Virus record (IMG/VR): IMGVR_UViG_3300028025_003217
Span: 1 to 32,875 of that record
Strand: one strand, 5' to 3'
From: a virus
DNA length: 32,875 nucleotides
Positions 21,316 through 29,120 of this stretch are shown here, one piece after another. Position 1 is the stretch's first letter. Every line of letters begins with the position of its first letter. The notes beneath the pieces are model-generated. The model saw only the letters and a list, made by a program, of their open reading frames with translations. It searched no databases and was not told the DNA's origin. The position numbers were made by a program, and so were the translations under genes.

Positions 21316-21515
21316 TACCATGTTCCTACATCAGTTATATTAACGGTTCCAAGTATTTCAGACTTTTTAGGGAATTTCCAATCTAAAAATTTTGCTTCTG
21401 TATCAGGACCAAGACCTGAGCCATTGACCTTATCAATAACAGACACATGAGTAGCAGTAGGATATTCTTGTAGTAGTGTATGAATTTTGTTAATTTGGTA
21501 AACAGTGAATAGCAT
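21315..21515 (-). CDS. Hypothetical protein, 66 aa
   Basis: Alpha/beta, soluble, no known motif. First gene after the promoter at 21537-21565, with AGAGG as ribosome site. Confidence 0.64.
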   Translation of the reverse strand: MLFTVYQINKIHTLLQEYPTATHVSVIDKVNGSGLGPDTEAKFLDWKFPKKSEILGTVNITDVGTW

Positions 21516-21536
21516 ATGGATTTCCTCTTATAAATA

Positions 21537-21565
21537 AATGTAGCATTAAACAAACCTGCCAGCAA
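21537..21565 (-). promoter_or_regulatory. Promoter TTGCTG-N17-TACATT
   Basis: -35 TTGCTG at 21565-21560 and -10 TACATT at 21542-21537 with a 17-nt spacer ending ATGC. The -35 is in the right arm of the preceding terminator. Confidence 0.64.
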
Positions 21566-21590
21566 GTTCAATCTTCGTTGAACCGCTGGC
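21551..21590 (-). terminator. Hairpin terminator at the end of the Toprim gene
   Basis: GCCAGC and GTTCAA pair with TTGAAC and GCTGGC around a CGAAGA loop (21590-21558, small internal loop), followed by AGGTTTGTTT. The stem contains the gene's stop codon. Confidence 0.6.
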
Positions 21591-22110
21591 AAAGGTCGTT
21601 AACATAATCAAGTGGCGCATCACCTACGTCATGCCAAGGAGACATCTGAACGTGGTCATGGGCATATTTAGCTAGACGTAACCCTACGTGATCTCCGTCA
21701 CAAAGTGCTACAACTCGTCTACGACTTCTCAACACACTAAGCCAATTAGCGGTAGTATCATTAACCTGAGTACTAAAAACTGCTAATGCGCTGTAACCGA
21801 GCCAAGTAACCTTACAAGCATCAAACACACCTTCACACAGGAATAGCGTATCACTAAATTCCCAGCTCTCCAAACCCCAAACACCGACACGGTCTCTAGC
21901 TAAGCGAGTAAAGTATCTACCTTCACGAGGGTCGTTCTTAGCTTCTTTTGAGGCGTTAGGGCGATACTGCTGATACCCAACTAGTTGACCGCTAAGATTC
22001 CACAGAGGAACTGTAGCAGTGCTGTCTCTTAACCAAGCTCGGTGCAGGTTCATACTAAAATACCTAGAGTGCAGATGCAAGGCTAGACTGTTCTGGTCCA
22101 CAAGTTCCAT
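21568..22110 (-). CDS. Toprim-domain protein, DNA-primase-like
   Basis: 180 residues. LFLCEGVFDACKVTWLGYSA near 95 carries the toprim Glu, and VVALCDGDHVGLRLAKYA near 138 the DxD-type acids, followed by DVGDAPLDYV. An N-terminal part (VPLWNLSGQLVGYQQYRPN) is seen in phage primase-like Toprim proteins. It lacks a zinc-binding domain and helicase, so it would be a stand-alone catalytic unit for primer synthesis or a related nucleic-acid reaction. Overlaps the upstream gene by 28 nt. Confidence 0.75.
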   Translation of the reverse strand: MELVDQNSLALHLHSRYFSMNLHRAWLRDSTATVPLWNLSGQLVGYQQYRPNASKEAKNDPREGRYFTRLARDRVGVWGLESWEFSDTLFLCEGVFDACKVTWLGYSALAVFSTQVNDTTANWLSVLRSRRRVVALCDGDHVGLRLAKYAHDHVQMSPWHDVGDAPLDYVNDLCQRFNED

Positions 22111-22406
22111 GATATTAATTCGCCTTCTTCAAACTCACAGAGTACTGGCTTATTCAATAACTCACTTATATTAGTAACGTCTGCCTGATTGAGTATATAG
22201 GCTAAATAACTTATTAAGAAAGCAGAGGCATTTACACTACCTTCTTGATAGTGATGCGGTACTCCAGTAAATGACTCAACTGACCATGCACTATTAACTT
22301 GGCCGTTATGCTGGTCGGCTCCCATAGAAACTAGCAATCCTAACTCTGAGTTGTAAGGGCCTCCGATTGCTATCTCTACTGCTGTAATTCTACCTAGTTT
22401 GTGCAC
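22083..22406 (-). CDS. Hypothetical protein, 107 aa (GTG start)
   Basis: The GTG at 22406 has AGGAGG 9 nt upstream, inside the 3' end of the previous gene. Mixed alpha/beta, soluble; no recognised motif. Next to the Toprim gene, so a replication role is possible but unsupported. Confidence 0.62.
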   Translation of the reverse strand: MHKLGRITAVEIAIGGPYNSELGLLVSMGADQHNGQVNSAWSVESFTGVPHHYQEGSVNASAFLISYLAYILNQADVTNISELLNKPVLCEFEEGELISWNLWTRTV

Positions 22407-22542
22407 TCCACAATTCCTCCTGAAGCTCGTCTAGGTCTGCTAGCATAAACTCTACTTCTTGTCCCTGCCCATCAACCTGAGCATACTTAATCTCTTGACG
22501 AAGTGCTTGAATATGGCGCTTAATTTCTTCAACAGCTCGCAT
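22390..22542 (-). CDS. Small coiled-coil protein, 50 aa
   Basis: MRAVEEIKRHIQALRQEIKY and a following Leu/Glu-rich stretch suggest a helical hairpin or coiled coil. The ATG at 22542 follows AGAGGAG; the longer frame has no ribosome site. First gene of its operon. Confidence 0.66.
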   Translation of the reverse strand: MRAVEEIKRHIQALRQEIKYAQVDGQGQEVEFMLADLDELQEELWSAQTR

Positions 22543-22564
22543 ATTGATTCTCCTCTTATAAACC

Positions 22565-22593
22565 AATATAACAAAATTGATGCGTAAGTGCAA
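22565..22593 (-). promoter_or_regulatory. Promoter TTGCAC-N17-TATATT
   Basis: -35 TTGCAC at 22593-22588, -10 TATATT at 22570-22565, 17-nt spacer ending TTTTGT. It lies just downstream of the SPFH-gene terminator. Confidence 0.68.
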
Positions 22594-22597
22594 ATAG

Positions 22598-22622
22598 AAA
22601 AAGGCAGAGATTGCTCCCTGCC
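22598..22622 (-). terminator. Intrinsic terminator of the SPFH operon
   Basis: - strand GGCAGGGA/TCTCTGCC 8-bp stem (one G-U), GCAA tetraloop, followed by TTTTTC; 8 nt after the SPFH stop. Confidence 0.88.
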
Positions 22623-22629
22623 CTACTAG

Positions 22630-24003
22630 TTATTTTACAGGTTGTTCCTGACGGTCCTTAAGTTCTTTCAAAGCACCTAGAGTAGTAAATACATCTAGAC
22701 TGGTTGGAGCTGCTCCACTAGCTGTTGCACCTGAGTAGAAGTCTGGCATGTCGATGTTTACACCTTTCAGAGCAGGATACATAACCTGAGCAATGTCGCG
22801 CTGGATCTCTGCCATATAGATGTCGGCAGCAGACTGCTTTGCGTTAAGCTTTGCCCGTTCAACTTCTGCTTCTGCAAGACCTTTAGCACGAATAGCATCA
22901 GCTTCAAATCGAGCAGCTTCTGCTGCGGCTTCTTGAATGCCACGGTTAGCCTGAGCAATCTCAAGTTCACGCTGCTTGTCGATTACTGCCAGAGCCTTTT
23001 CTTTCTCACGCTGAACAGTCTCTTTTTGAGCACGCTGGCGTTCAACTTCAGTCTGCTGCTGTTCTCCAATGATAGCAAGTTCTTTTTGTTTTTGTGCATC
23101 TTGAATATCGCGCTGCTTCTGAATTTCGCGCTCTTGCTTGGCGGCTTCAGCTTCTGCCTGAGCAGTTTCAATCTGTTGTTGCGCAGAGATTTTCTTACCT
23201 ACAAGCTTACGCTTTTCTACTAGTAGTTTATCAAGCTGTTCATCTGGGATCGGGTCGGCAGCAACACTCACCTGACTAACTTCAATACCATACTGCTCAA
23301 GTGGGTTCTCAAGACGCTTAGGCAAGCCGCTCGCAATATCAATCTGAATTACATTCTTCATAACCAGACGAGTAGTTTCTTCTACTTTCTTGGCATCAGA
23401 GTTAGTAGAGCTGACAGGTGCATAACCGCTATCTTTGACTTCTACCTGCTCACGCTTGGTGACGTACAAACCATTACGAAGCTGGTCTTCCATCTGAGCC
23501 TTGTAGGAGTTAACACCACCTTGAATAAACTCTTCACCAGTATACTGAGTTGCAGTAACTACCGCTACGTTACGAGCATTGCTAACAAGAAGCGCATCAA
23601 CTAGATTTTCAAAGCTGCGGAATTCTTGGTGAAGCTTGCGGAAATTAGCCTCATCAATTGGTAGACGGAAACGGAATGTCATCGGAACATCTGCGCCGTA
23701 AGTATCAGCAAACGTAACACCGATTGCATCTAGGTCACGAGTAAACTCAGTTGCAGCATCACCAGACATATCAATTGTAGCTACTCGCTTGTATTCGTAG
23801 ATGTTTGTAAACATCGGCATCTTGAAATGCAAGCCAGGCTCTGAATACACTTGGGTATTGCCAGTTAGCTTATTCTGTACATAGTAGATATATCCTTCAC
23901 TGGTAGTGAACCAAGTGGAAGTTGCTACAAATAGAGCTGCTACGCCGATGGCTGTGCGTTTAGCAATCTTTTTAAGCATAGAGATAAATTCTTGTTCGTT
24001 CAT
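22630..24003 (-). CDS. SPFH/Band 7 (prohibitin/flotillin-like) membrane protein
   Basis: 457 residues. Residues 15-35 (RTAIGVAALFVATSTWF) are a single N-terminal membrane anchor. A Band 7-type beta/alpha domain spans about 36-260, with the GLHFKMPMFTNIYEYKR start common to HflK/HflC/prohibitin proteins. Residues about 265-400 are a long Ala/Gln/Glu/Lys coiled coil of the flotillin type. The C-terminus has a hydrophobic GVNIDMPDFYSGATASG segment. Such proteins form large membrane rings and control proteases (HflKC-FtsH) or membrane organisation. In a phage it may protect or reshape the host membrane. It is the last gene before a strong terminator. Confidence 0.87.
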   Translation of the reverse strand: MNEQEFISMLKKIAKRTAIGVAALFVATSTWFTTSEGYIYYVQNKLTGNTQVYSEPGLHFKMPMFTNIYEYKRVATIDMSGDAATEFTRDLDAIGVTFADTYGADVPMTFRFRLPIDEANFRKLHQEFRSFENLVDALLVSNARNVAVVTATQYTGEEFIQGGVNSYKAQMEDQLRNGLYVTKREQVEVKDSGYAPVSSTNSDAKKVEETTRLVMKNVIQIDIASGLPKRLENPLEQYGIEVSQVSVAADPIPDEQLDKLLVEKRKLVGKKISAQQQIETAQAEAEAAKQEREIQKQRDIQDAQKQKELAIIGEQQQTEVERQRAQKETVQREKEKALAVIDKQRELEIAQANRGIQEAAAEAARFEADAIRAKGLAEAEVERAKLNAKQSAADIYMAEIQRDIAQVMYPALKGVNIDMPDFYSGATASGAAPTSLDVFTTLGALKELKDRQEQPVK

Positions 24004-24004
24004 T

Positions 24005-24160
24005 TTAGTTATTTCCTTCGTTTTCTTTTACTCGTTCAATTTTATTGCCATGTTCATCGACGTATTGTTCGTATGTGTAGCTTGACGTACCTCCTGCCGC
24101 TCTACGAGCGAACCAGTATACGGCGTAGACTACAACTGCTAAAATTAGTAGTACTGTCAT
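24005..24160 (-). CDS. Single-span membrane micro-protein upstream of SPFH, 51 aa
   Basis: A 51-codon frame starting MTVLLILAVVVYAVYWFARR: one membrane span with a basic flank, then a soluble charged tail. It begins directly after the upstream stop and ends one nt before the SPFH ATG, whose AAGGA is in its 3' end. A functional partner of the SPFH protein is plausible. Confidence 0.68.
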   Translation of the reverse strand: MTVLLILAVVVYAVYWFARRAAGGTSSYTYEQYVDEHGNKIERVKENEGNN

Positions 24161-24796
24161 TTAATCGTGCCTATATTCTTCTACTTTAGTTCCATTACGA
24201 GAAATAGTAATTCGAGAGTGATCGTTATATACTGCTAGCATAATGTCGTCAGGAATTAGTACCATACACTCGTAAAATGCTTGAAACGCATTGTTAATAC
24301 GATCTGCATCTTCTGCAGAGTAGATTGCTCGTTGCAGTTCAATTTCAGCAACTTTCTCCTGAGCAGCCTCAACAGTATAGGGCCAGGGGCGATGCCATTC
24401 TATCCTATCAGTAGGAGGTAGATTATGCTTAGTTTTATACTCTTCAAACCACGCATTAGGATCGGCTACGTATACACGTACTTTTTCTAGTGTGGCTAGG
24501 GCAATATCGTAATCCTCACTAGAGTATAGATACGATCCCTCACCGTCAACTTCGGCTTCGGTATCTCCAGTCAGTACGTAGTAAATATCATGCCTGCTAA
24601 AAGAGCAAGGCTCTCCATCATTGTGGTAAGGAGTATACTGAGCCCAGAAGATGTGGTCGATTTCTGGGGCTGCTCGAAACAGCTCTTGTGCTGCTTGCTC
24701 TATTAGAGACTGGCTATCAGATTTCATCTGAGCCATAGCCTCGGCGATACGCTCATTCAGAGTTTTAAAGTTATCTTTGAGTTGTTCTAGATTCAC
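24161..24796 (-). CDS. Conserved phage protein of unknown function, 211 aa (GTG start)
   Basis: An N-terminal helical region (LKDNFKTLNERIAEAMAQ), then IDHIFWAQYTPYHNDGEPCSF and SRHDIYYVL, a pattern seen in other large phages. Soluble, acidic. The GTG at 24796 has AAGGA 6 nt upstream. No catalytic motif recognised. Abuts the 51-aa gene with no gap. Confidence 0.72.
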   Translation of the reverse strand: MNLEQLKDNFKTLNERIAEAMAQMKSDSQSLIEQAAQELFRAAPEIDHIFWAQYTPYHNDGEPCSFSRHDIYYVLTGDTEAEVDGEGSYLYSSEDYDIALATLEKVRVYVADPNAWFEEYKTKHNLPPTDRIEWHRPWPYTVEAAQEKVAEIELQRAIYSAEDADRINNAFQAFYECMVLIPDDIMLAVYNDHSRITISRNGTKVEEYRHD

Positions 24797-24805
24797 GGTC
24801 AGTCC

Positions 24806-25174
24806 TTACGAGAAGTTGAAATGAAATTCTTGCGAGAATACCATATTACCAGGCTGGTCACTGTCGAGCAACATGTGTTTTACTGAATCAGGAAGCATAC
24901 GACCAAAACGAGTTAAAAACTCTTCTCGTTCTAGAATTTCAACGCCGTCCGCTATAAAACCTCCAAACCTAACTACAAACTCTCGCTTAGCACGATACTC
25001 AGCAGTATTTTTAGTTTCTGATTCAAATACAAACTTACCTTCTTCATCAAAATAGCTGTCCCGCACATAATCTTCTTTGTGAGGATATGCACGAGTAATC
25101 AGAAGGCAGATGGTTCGTCCTTCGCCAGTAGCTGAATAGTCTGCTGCTAGAAATTGATACAAATCAGTCTGCAT
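24806..25174 (-). CDS. Hypothetical protein, 122 aa
   Basis: Acidic alpha/beta protein (ATGEGRTICLLITRAYPHKE, REFVVRFGGFIADGVEIL). No known family. Overlaps the DUF6915-like gene upstream by 11 nt. Confidence 0.65.
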   Translation of the reverse strand: MQTDLYQFLAADYSATGEGRTICLLITRAYPHKEDYVRDSYFDEEGKFVFESETKNTAEYRAKREFVVRFGGFIADGVEILEREEFLTRFGRMLPDSVKHMLLDSDQPGNMVFSQEFHFNFS

Positions 25175-25526
25175 CTACACCCTCTCTTTTAGCAAAAGCA
25201 CGTTGGCCCATACCAAGCATCCAAGGTTCGGGCGTTAGCTTACCGAGCCAGTCTTGAATAGTTGGGATTCGTCCGCCGCAATCTTCTTTAACATGATCCT
25301 CCGCAACATCACGAACACTGATTACTTTTCCATCCGAGTTTGTAATAGTTGTGCCAAATAGTTGTTCGGCTAGAAAGATTCCAAACGTGTTATGAAGGAT
25401 TGCACGGTGTCCAAAGTCTGCATAAGCAGCTTTAGTAGAGTCAAACCAATCGTGGATAGCGATGTAGTCTGCGATAACTCCTCCGTAACGCTTAACTGAA
25501 TTTTTTGCATGTACATATGGTTTCAT
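25164..25526 (-). CDS. DUF6915-like protein, 120 aa
   Basis: KPYVHAKNSVKRYGG, IHDWFDSTKAAYADFGHRAI, LHNTFGIFLAEQLFG and VAEDHVKEDCGGRIPTIQDW with their regularly spaced His/Asp/Glu residues fit the DUF6915 family (small His-rich alpha-helical proteins in phages and bacteria). The conserved HRAILHN and EDH could bind a metal. Biochemical function unknown. ATGA overlap with the gene upstream. Confidence 0.74.
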   Translation of the reverse strand: MKPYVHAKNSVKRYGGVIADYIAIHDWFDSTKAAYADFGHRAILHNTFGIFLAEQLFGTTITNSDGKVISVRDVAEDHVKEDCGGRIPTIQDWLGKLTPEPWMLGMGQRAFAKREGVDAD

Positions 25527-25900
25527 AGCGATTTTCTCTTTTCAAAAGAAATTTTATTAGCCCAAGCAGCAGCGCAATAGAACGTGTCTCCTGGTTCTAG
25601 CTGAAATCCATTAAATTGAAAGCGTTTTAGAACTCGATCACCATTCCAACAAGCGTATGGAGGTATTTCGATATACCCACGTGATTTCAACAGATTACGC
25701 ACTTCTGCAAAAGCAGGGTGGTCTTCCTGTGCTGCAGCAACTCCATAATGACCTTCAAACTGATAACGAATCAAGCAGTCAGTAACAAGGTGTTCTGGAA
25801 TGTCTACGCGCGGATTTTCAATCTCTTTGCGCTCAGGTGCTGGGTTTTTTGCCAGCCATTCATGCAGTACATCGTTAGGAACGACATTATTCCATGACAT
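25523..25900 (-). CDS. Hypothetical protein, 125 aa
   Basis: MSWNNVVPNDVLHEWLAKNP onward; soluble with a beta-rich aromatic second half (IPPYACWNGDRVLKRFQF). The ATG at 25900 follows AAAGGAG one nt after the upstream stop. No family recognised. Confidence 0.66.
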   Translation of the reverse strand: MSWNNVVPNDVLHEWLAKNPAPERKEIENPRVDIPEHLVTDCLIRYQFEGHYGVAAAQEDHPAFAEVRNLLKSRGYIEIPPYACWNGDRVLKRFQFNGFQLEPGDTFYCAAAWANKISFEKRKSL

Positions 25901-25901
25901 A

Positions 25902-26048
25902 TTAGTCTCCTTTAATAGCAGATATTGCAAACCATGAAAGACCCCAGCCTAGGGCGGCTGAGACCCAGGGCTGACTAAGACCGTCAGTAAATACTTGATA
26001 GCTTGCCATAGCAAACATTACGGTAGCTAGTGCATAAATTAGTCTCAT
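25902..26048 (-). CDS. Small membrane protein, 48 aa
   Basis: A 48-codon frame, MRLIYALATVMFAMASYQVF onward, with two hydrophobic segments. ATGA overlap with the metallophosphatase upstream; its 3' end carries the next gene's ribosome site. Confidence 0.64.
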   Translation of the reverse strand: MRLIYALATVMFAMASYQVFTDGLSQPWVSAALGWGLSWFAISAIKGD

Positions 26049-26596
26049 TGCATTTTCCTTGCGATTGCAGCTAGATCTTCGATATTGACAGGGTAGTAAT
26101 CAGTTTGCTCAACACAAACGCAGTGATACGGCCCTTTCGGACTCAGATTCTGGTGAATATGCCCATGCACGTTAAGCATTTGCTTGCCTTCACCTGCACC
26201 ACGATACAGCCCGCTCTCGTGCAGAGGAACGTGGCTAAGAAGGATACCAAACTCGCTAAACACACGCCACATCTCAACTTTAGCAAACCAACCGCCACTG
26301 GCAAGCATCTTGATATTATCGTGATTACCCACAATGAGACGCTTTTGACCCATTAGACGTGGCCAATGGCGCTTCATCCAATCTTCTTGGTCGTTGCCCA
26401 TAACCACATCGCCAAGGTGATAAACCTTGTCGCCAGGCTTAATCATCGTATTCCAACGATGAATCATAACCTCGTTCATTTCTTCTACGCACGAAAACCC
26501 CGGACGAATTAGCTCGCCCGACTCAGAATCGGTAAATTTAAGGATGTTAGCGTGGTTAAAGTGTGTGTCGCTAACTAACCAAATATTTCCTGACAT
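26045..26596 (-). CDS. Metallophosphoesterase (small phosphodiesterase type), 183 aa
   Basis: Blocks NIWLVSDTHFNH (4-15), HLGDVVMGN near 59, VGNHDN near 88, SHVPLH near 120 and NVHGHIHQ near 142 give a complete two-metal site. The SDTHFNH form belongs to a compact phosphoesterase type frequent in phages and bacteria. I prefer the second Met (26596) because families of this type begin only a few residues before SDTHF; the first possible start is 26614. Substrate unknown. Confidence 0.84.
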   Translation of the reverse strand: MSGNIWLVSDTHFNHANILKFTDSESGELIRPGFSCVEEMNEVMIHRWNTMIKPGDKVYHLGDVVMGNDQEDWMKRHWPRLMGQKRLIVGNHDNIKMLASGGWFAKVEMWRVFSEFGILLSHVPLHESGLYRGAGEGKQMLNVHGHIHQNLSPKGPYHCVCVEQTDYYPVNIEDLAAIARKMQ

Positions 26597-26598
26597 TT

Positions 26599-27420
26599 TT
26601 ACATAAATCCCCATTTTTCTGCACAGATCGGACCAATCCCAAGATCAATGCTTTGTTTGTTTGAAAGTACACGACCACAGCAAGCGCACGAACCAGTACG
26701 CCGACCATATCGTACAGCGGCATCACGGGGGTTCTCTGCAATCACGCTGAGAGCAGTTTTATGCTCGTCAGTAGCTTCGCGAGTGCCAAAGAAACGACCG
26801 TCTGTAACCTTACCAATATACTCATCACCTTCAGTTTTAACATAAAGAGCACCTGCATTATTACCAGTAGCCGGAGCCAGAGAGATCTTCAAGCCTTCAG
26901 CACGGTACACAGGACGCTTATAACCTTTCTCCCGAGCGTGGGCAAACATATCAATGATCGACTGAAGATTAACCTCTTTAGCTTCGGCTTCACGCTGTGC
27001 ACGGCGCTCTTCCATGCGAACTAGCATAGCCTGAATAGCAGCTACCTGTTTTTCGCTCCAAGCCTTACCTGCGTTGTGCTGTTCCGCCAGGGATCGAGCC
27101 AACTCGTTCCAACCGACCATCGCAAACACTTGAGCATAGATGCCGCTATCCTTATTAAGCTGCTGTGCGGCTTCGACGGCATCTTGCTTTTTCTTGGCGC
27201 GCTGCTGCCTAGCTTTTTCCAGCTTGCGAGGGTCAGTTTTGAAATAACCTTTACCACGGCAGGCAAAGCACTCACGCTTGTCTTGGTGAACACGAACACC
27301 ACTGTACAGGCCCGTGCCAGCACACTGGCCGCACGGATAGCGTTTCTCTACCGATGCCTTCAGAGGAATAGGCGCGGTATCTTCAGTAAGTGAATCAACA
27401 AAGCTGTCCCAGTCATCCAT
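26599..27420 (-). CDS. Zinc-finger protein with a DUF6011-like C-terminus, 273 aa
   Basis: Residues 28-65 have a DnaJ-type pair CGQCAGTG and CFACRGKG. A basic coiled-coil region follows (KLEKARQQRAKKKQDAVEAA). The C-terminus TGSCACCGRVLSNKQSIDLG plus IGPICAEKWG is the DUF6011 zinc-binding signature. Likely a nucleic-acid-binding scaffold; no catalytic site seen. It is first in its operon, with GGGAG upstream of the ATG. Confidence 0.78.
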   Translation of the reverse strand: MDDWDSFVDSLTEDTAPIPLKASVEKRYPCGQCAGTGLYSGVRVHQDKRECFACRGKGYFKTDPRKLEKARQQRAKKKQDAVEAAQQLNKDSGIYAQVFAMVGWNELARSLAEQHNAGKAWSEKQVAAIQAMLVRMEERRAQREAEAKEVNLQSIIDMFAHAREKGYKRPVYRAEGLKISLAPATGNNAGALYVKTEGDEYIGKVTDGRFFGTREATDEHKTALSVIAENPRDAAVRYGRRTGSCACCGRVLSNKQSIDLGIGPICAEKWGFM

Positions 27421-27444
27421 AGTGCTTCTCCCTATTTATAATTA

Positions 27445-27474
27445 TTTATAACATGAGAAAAGGCAGGTATGCAA
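27445..27474 (-). promoter_or_regulatory. Promoter TTGCAT-N17/18-TTATAA(A)
   Basis: -35 TTGCAT at 27474-27469. The -10 is TTATAA with 17-nt spacing or TATAAA with 18 (extended by TGT). A second TATAAATA lies closer to the gene. It overlaps the T-tract of the preceding terminator. Confidence 0.6.
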
Positions 27475-27505
27475 AAGAAAACAGGCGGTGTTTCCACCGC
27501 CTGTT
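27472..27505 (-). terminator. Strong terminator ending the NAD operon
   Basis: A perfect 11-bp stem AACAGGCGGTG/CACCGCCTGTT with a GAAA tetraloop, followed on the - strand by TTCTTTTG. It lies 4 nt after the 44-aa gene. Confidence 0.92.
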
Positions 27506-27508
27506 CCC

Positions 27509-27643
27509 TTACTCTTGATTTGGGTCGTCCACTGCTGCATATTGCTTCTTTGCTTCAGCTGCTTCCGCAGCTAGTCGCTTGTTGCGCTCGTCATTCAGCT
27601 TCCATGCTTCTGCCATTAGACGTGCTTCATCACTACGATTCAT
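27509..27643 (-). CDS. Small helical protein, 44 aa
   Basis: A 44-codon frame rich in Ala, Glu, Lys and Arg (MNRSDEARLMAEAWKLNDER onward), TGATG-coupled to nadV and followed by the operon terminator. Function unknown. Confidence 0.66.
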   Translation of the reverse strand: MNRSDEARLMAEAWKLNDERNKRLAAEAAEAKKQYAAVDDPNQE

Positions 27644-29073
27644 CACACACCTTCCTTTGCACGTTCACGAATGTTTTCAAAGGTATCTTCGACTAAAATA
27701 TCACCATTCAAGAATACAGTACGTAGTAGGTTTTCTGCGCTTGGACGTTCCCAGAAGTAATCTGCTGGAACGGTGCGGATATAGGGTGCAATACCAAAAC
27801 CAGCTTCTTTGACTAGTGCAAGACGACCTTCTTTAGAACGCTTACCATGATCAGTTACTGGGTCTTTGCTAAAACCCTCCCAATCACCCTCATTAACACG
27901 AATAGCTGACGCTTTCATAGCGTATTTGAGAGTGTCGCGGTTCCAGGCTTGTAGCAGACCCCCGCCCATACCAAATGCGATGTTTTCTGCCGAGAAACCT
28001 GCCGCTTTCAGATTCTCTAGAATCTTAGGTAGCGAGTGCTCGTTGATACCATCACCTTGAATAAGGCGCACACTAGGATGTAGAACCTTAAACCCTTTCG
28101 AGTTTGTAGTAGTTCCAAACTTGCTAGCAAGGATTTTGACAATCTCTACAGGAACAGTTTCGGGATCACCGCTATCAGGGCGTACCACCAAGGTACCGCC
28201 TGAATTGATTACCTTCTCACGAAGAACTTCACCCCATAGATGACCAGCCGCATGATAGATGTTAAAGCTATCAGATACGCAAGCATACAGCTTGCCTTCT
28301 CCTGCGAACTGATTAATCATGTTGTCATAAGCATCAGTTTCGTGTGCACGACCCCAAGAAGTGATAGTGCTATGCTCACTAGCTGGGATGCTAAATCCTA
28401 CAACCGCATCAGTGTTATAGTATTCCATAACACCAACAAGAGCTTCTGCAGTATCCGTCCCCATGAAGTTTACTAGGTGGGCCATGCCACCAAGCATTGC
28501 AGTTTCACTAGACGACGCACCACGAGCACCAAAGTCATGTAGTTTGAAGTTAATCTGAGCATCAACTGGGACGTCAGATGTTTCTTCAAGAGCACGCTTG
28601 ATGATTTTCTTCATCTTGCGCGACTTCGTCGCCACGGTAGAAGGATACCACACGCCACGAAGCATAGCTGTTTCCAAGTACGAAGTCAACCACCACAGGC
28701 GCGGGTCTGTATTAACTACCTGAACCTGTACGTTATGGGTTGGCATAACCGTACCTTCTGGTACTGCTTCTACTAGCACTGGCAACATACCGTTATATTC
28801 GTTTACGATAATTTCCCAACCTTCGCGGTTGAAAGGTAGACCGTGTGCTAGAACAATACGTTCTGCACGATCTATGTCTGCCATTGTGATAGGAGTGGTC
28901 ATGTAGTCTTTCATAAACGCTTGCAGACCAAAGAACACGCTCTCATCTTCGCCACCACGGCTTTCAATGTACGAAGAAATGTGAGTCGTACCTGCTGGAT
29001 ACTGAACCCACTGAGAAAATTTGTAGCTATCTGTACGCAGGATAGCTGAGATAAGATGTAGTACTGTTTTCAT
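27643..29073 (-). CDS. nadV: Nicotinamide phosphoribosyltransferase (NAMPT)
   Basis: 476 residues, the full length of the family. It makes NMN from nicotinamide and PRPP. Seen: TDSYKFSQW at 14-22, ESRGG near 33, KLHDFGARGASSSETA near 170, the PASEHS motif with the catalytic His near 231, SDSFNIY near 267, VVRPDSGDP near 297 and AFGMGGGLLQ near 366, all in NAMPT order. It is the third gene of a promoter-to-terminator operon whose first gene makes NAD+ from NMN. Its leader carries two small hairpins like those of nadM. Confidence 0.95.
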   Translation of the reverse strand: MKTVLHLISAILRTDSYKFSQWVQYPAGTTHISSYIESRGGEDESVFFGLQAFMKDYMTTPITMADIDRAERIVLAHGLPFNREGWEIIVNEYNGMLPVLVEAVPEGTVMPTHNVQVQVVNTDPRLWWLTSYLETAMLRGVWYPSTVATKSRKMKKIIKRALEETSDVPVDAQINFKLHDFGARGASSSETAMLGGMAHLVNFMGTDTAEALVGVMEYYNTDAVVGFSIPASEHSTITSWGRAHETDAYDNMINQFAGEGKLYACVSDSFNIYHAAGHLWGEVLREKVINSGGTLVVRPDSGDPETVPVEIVKILASKFGTTTNSKGFKVLHPSVRLIQGDGINEHSLPKILENLKAAGFSAENIAFGMGGGLLQAWNRDTLKYAMKASAIRVNEGDWEGFSKDPVTDHGKRSKEGRLALVKEAGFGIAPYIRTVPADYFWERPSAENLLRTVFLNGDILVEDTFENIRERAKEGV

Positions 29074-29113
29074 TTTAGAACTCCTCTAAAGTTAATGCCA
29101 GTTCTCTATGAAC
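29074..29113 (-). promoter_or_regulatory. nadV leader: two hairpins, ribosome site in the second loop
   Basis: On the - strand GTTC-ATAGA-GAAC (29113-29101) is followed by TTTAGA-GGAGT-TCTAAA (29090-29074), whose 5-nt loop displays GGAG right before the ATG. The nadM leader has the same pair of hairpins with compensating base changes. Confidence 0.62.
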
Positions 29114-29120
29114 GGGACTT

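Noticed and set aside
22544-22566. Stem TTGGTT/AATCAA around AGAGGAG
   Set aside because: The 5' arm lies at or before the expected transcription start of the promoter at 22565-22593, so the RNA hairpin would not form.
25898-25916. TATTA/TAATA stem presenting AAGGAG in the loop before the 125-aa gene
   Set aside because: Only five A-T pairs and no relative in the window for comparison; it lies in the coding end of the previous gene and may be chance.
27430-27455. TATAAATA boxes resembling T4 late promoters
   Set aside because: They lie in an AT-rich spacer with a better sigma-70-like match, and no late genes follow.
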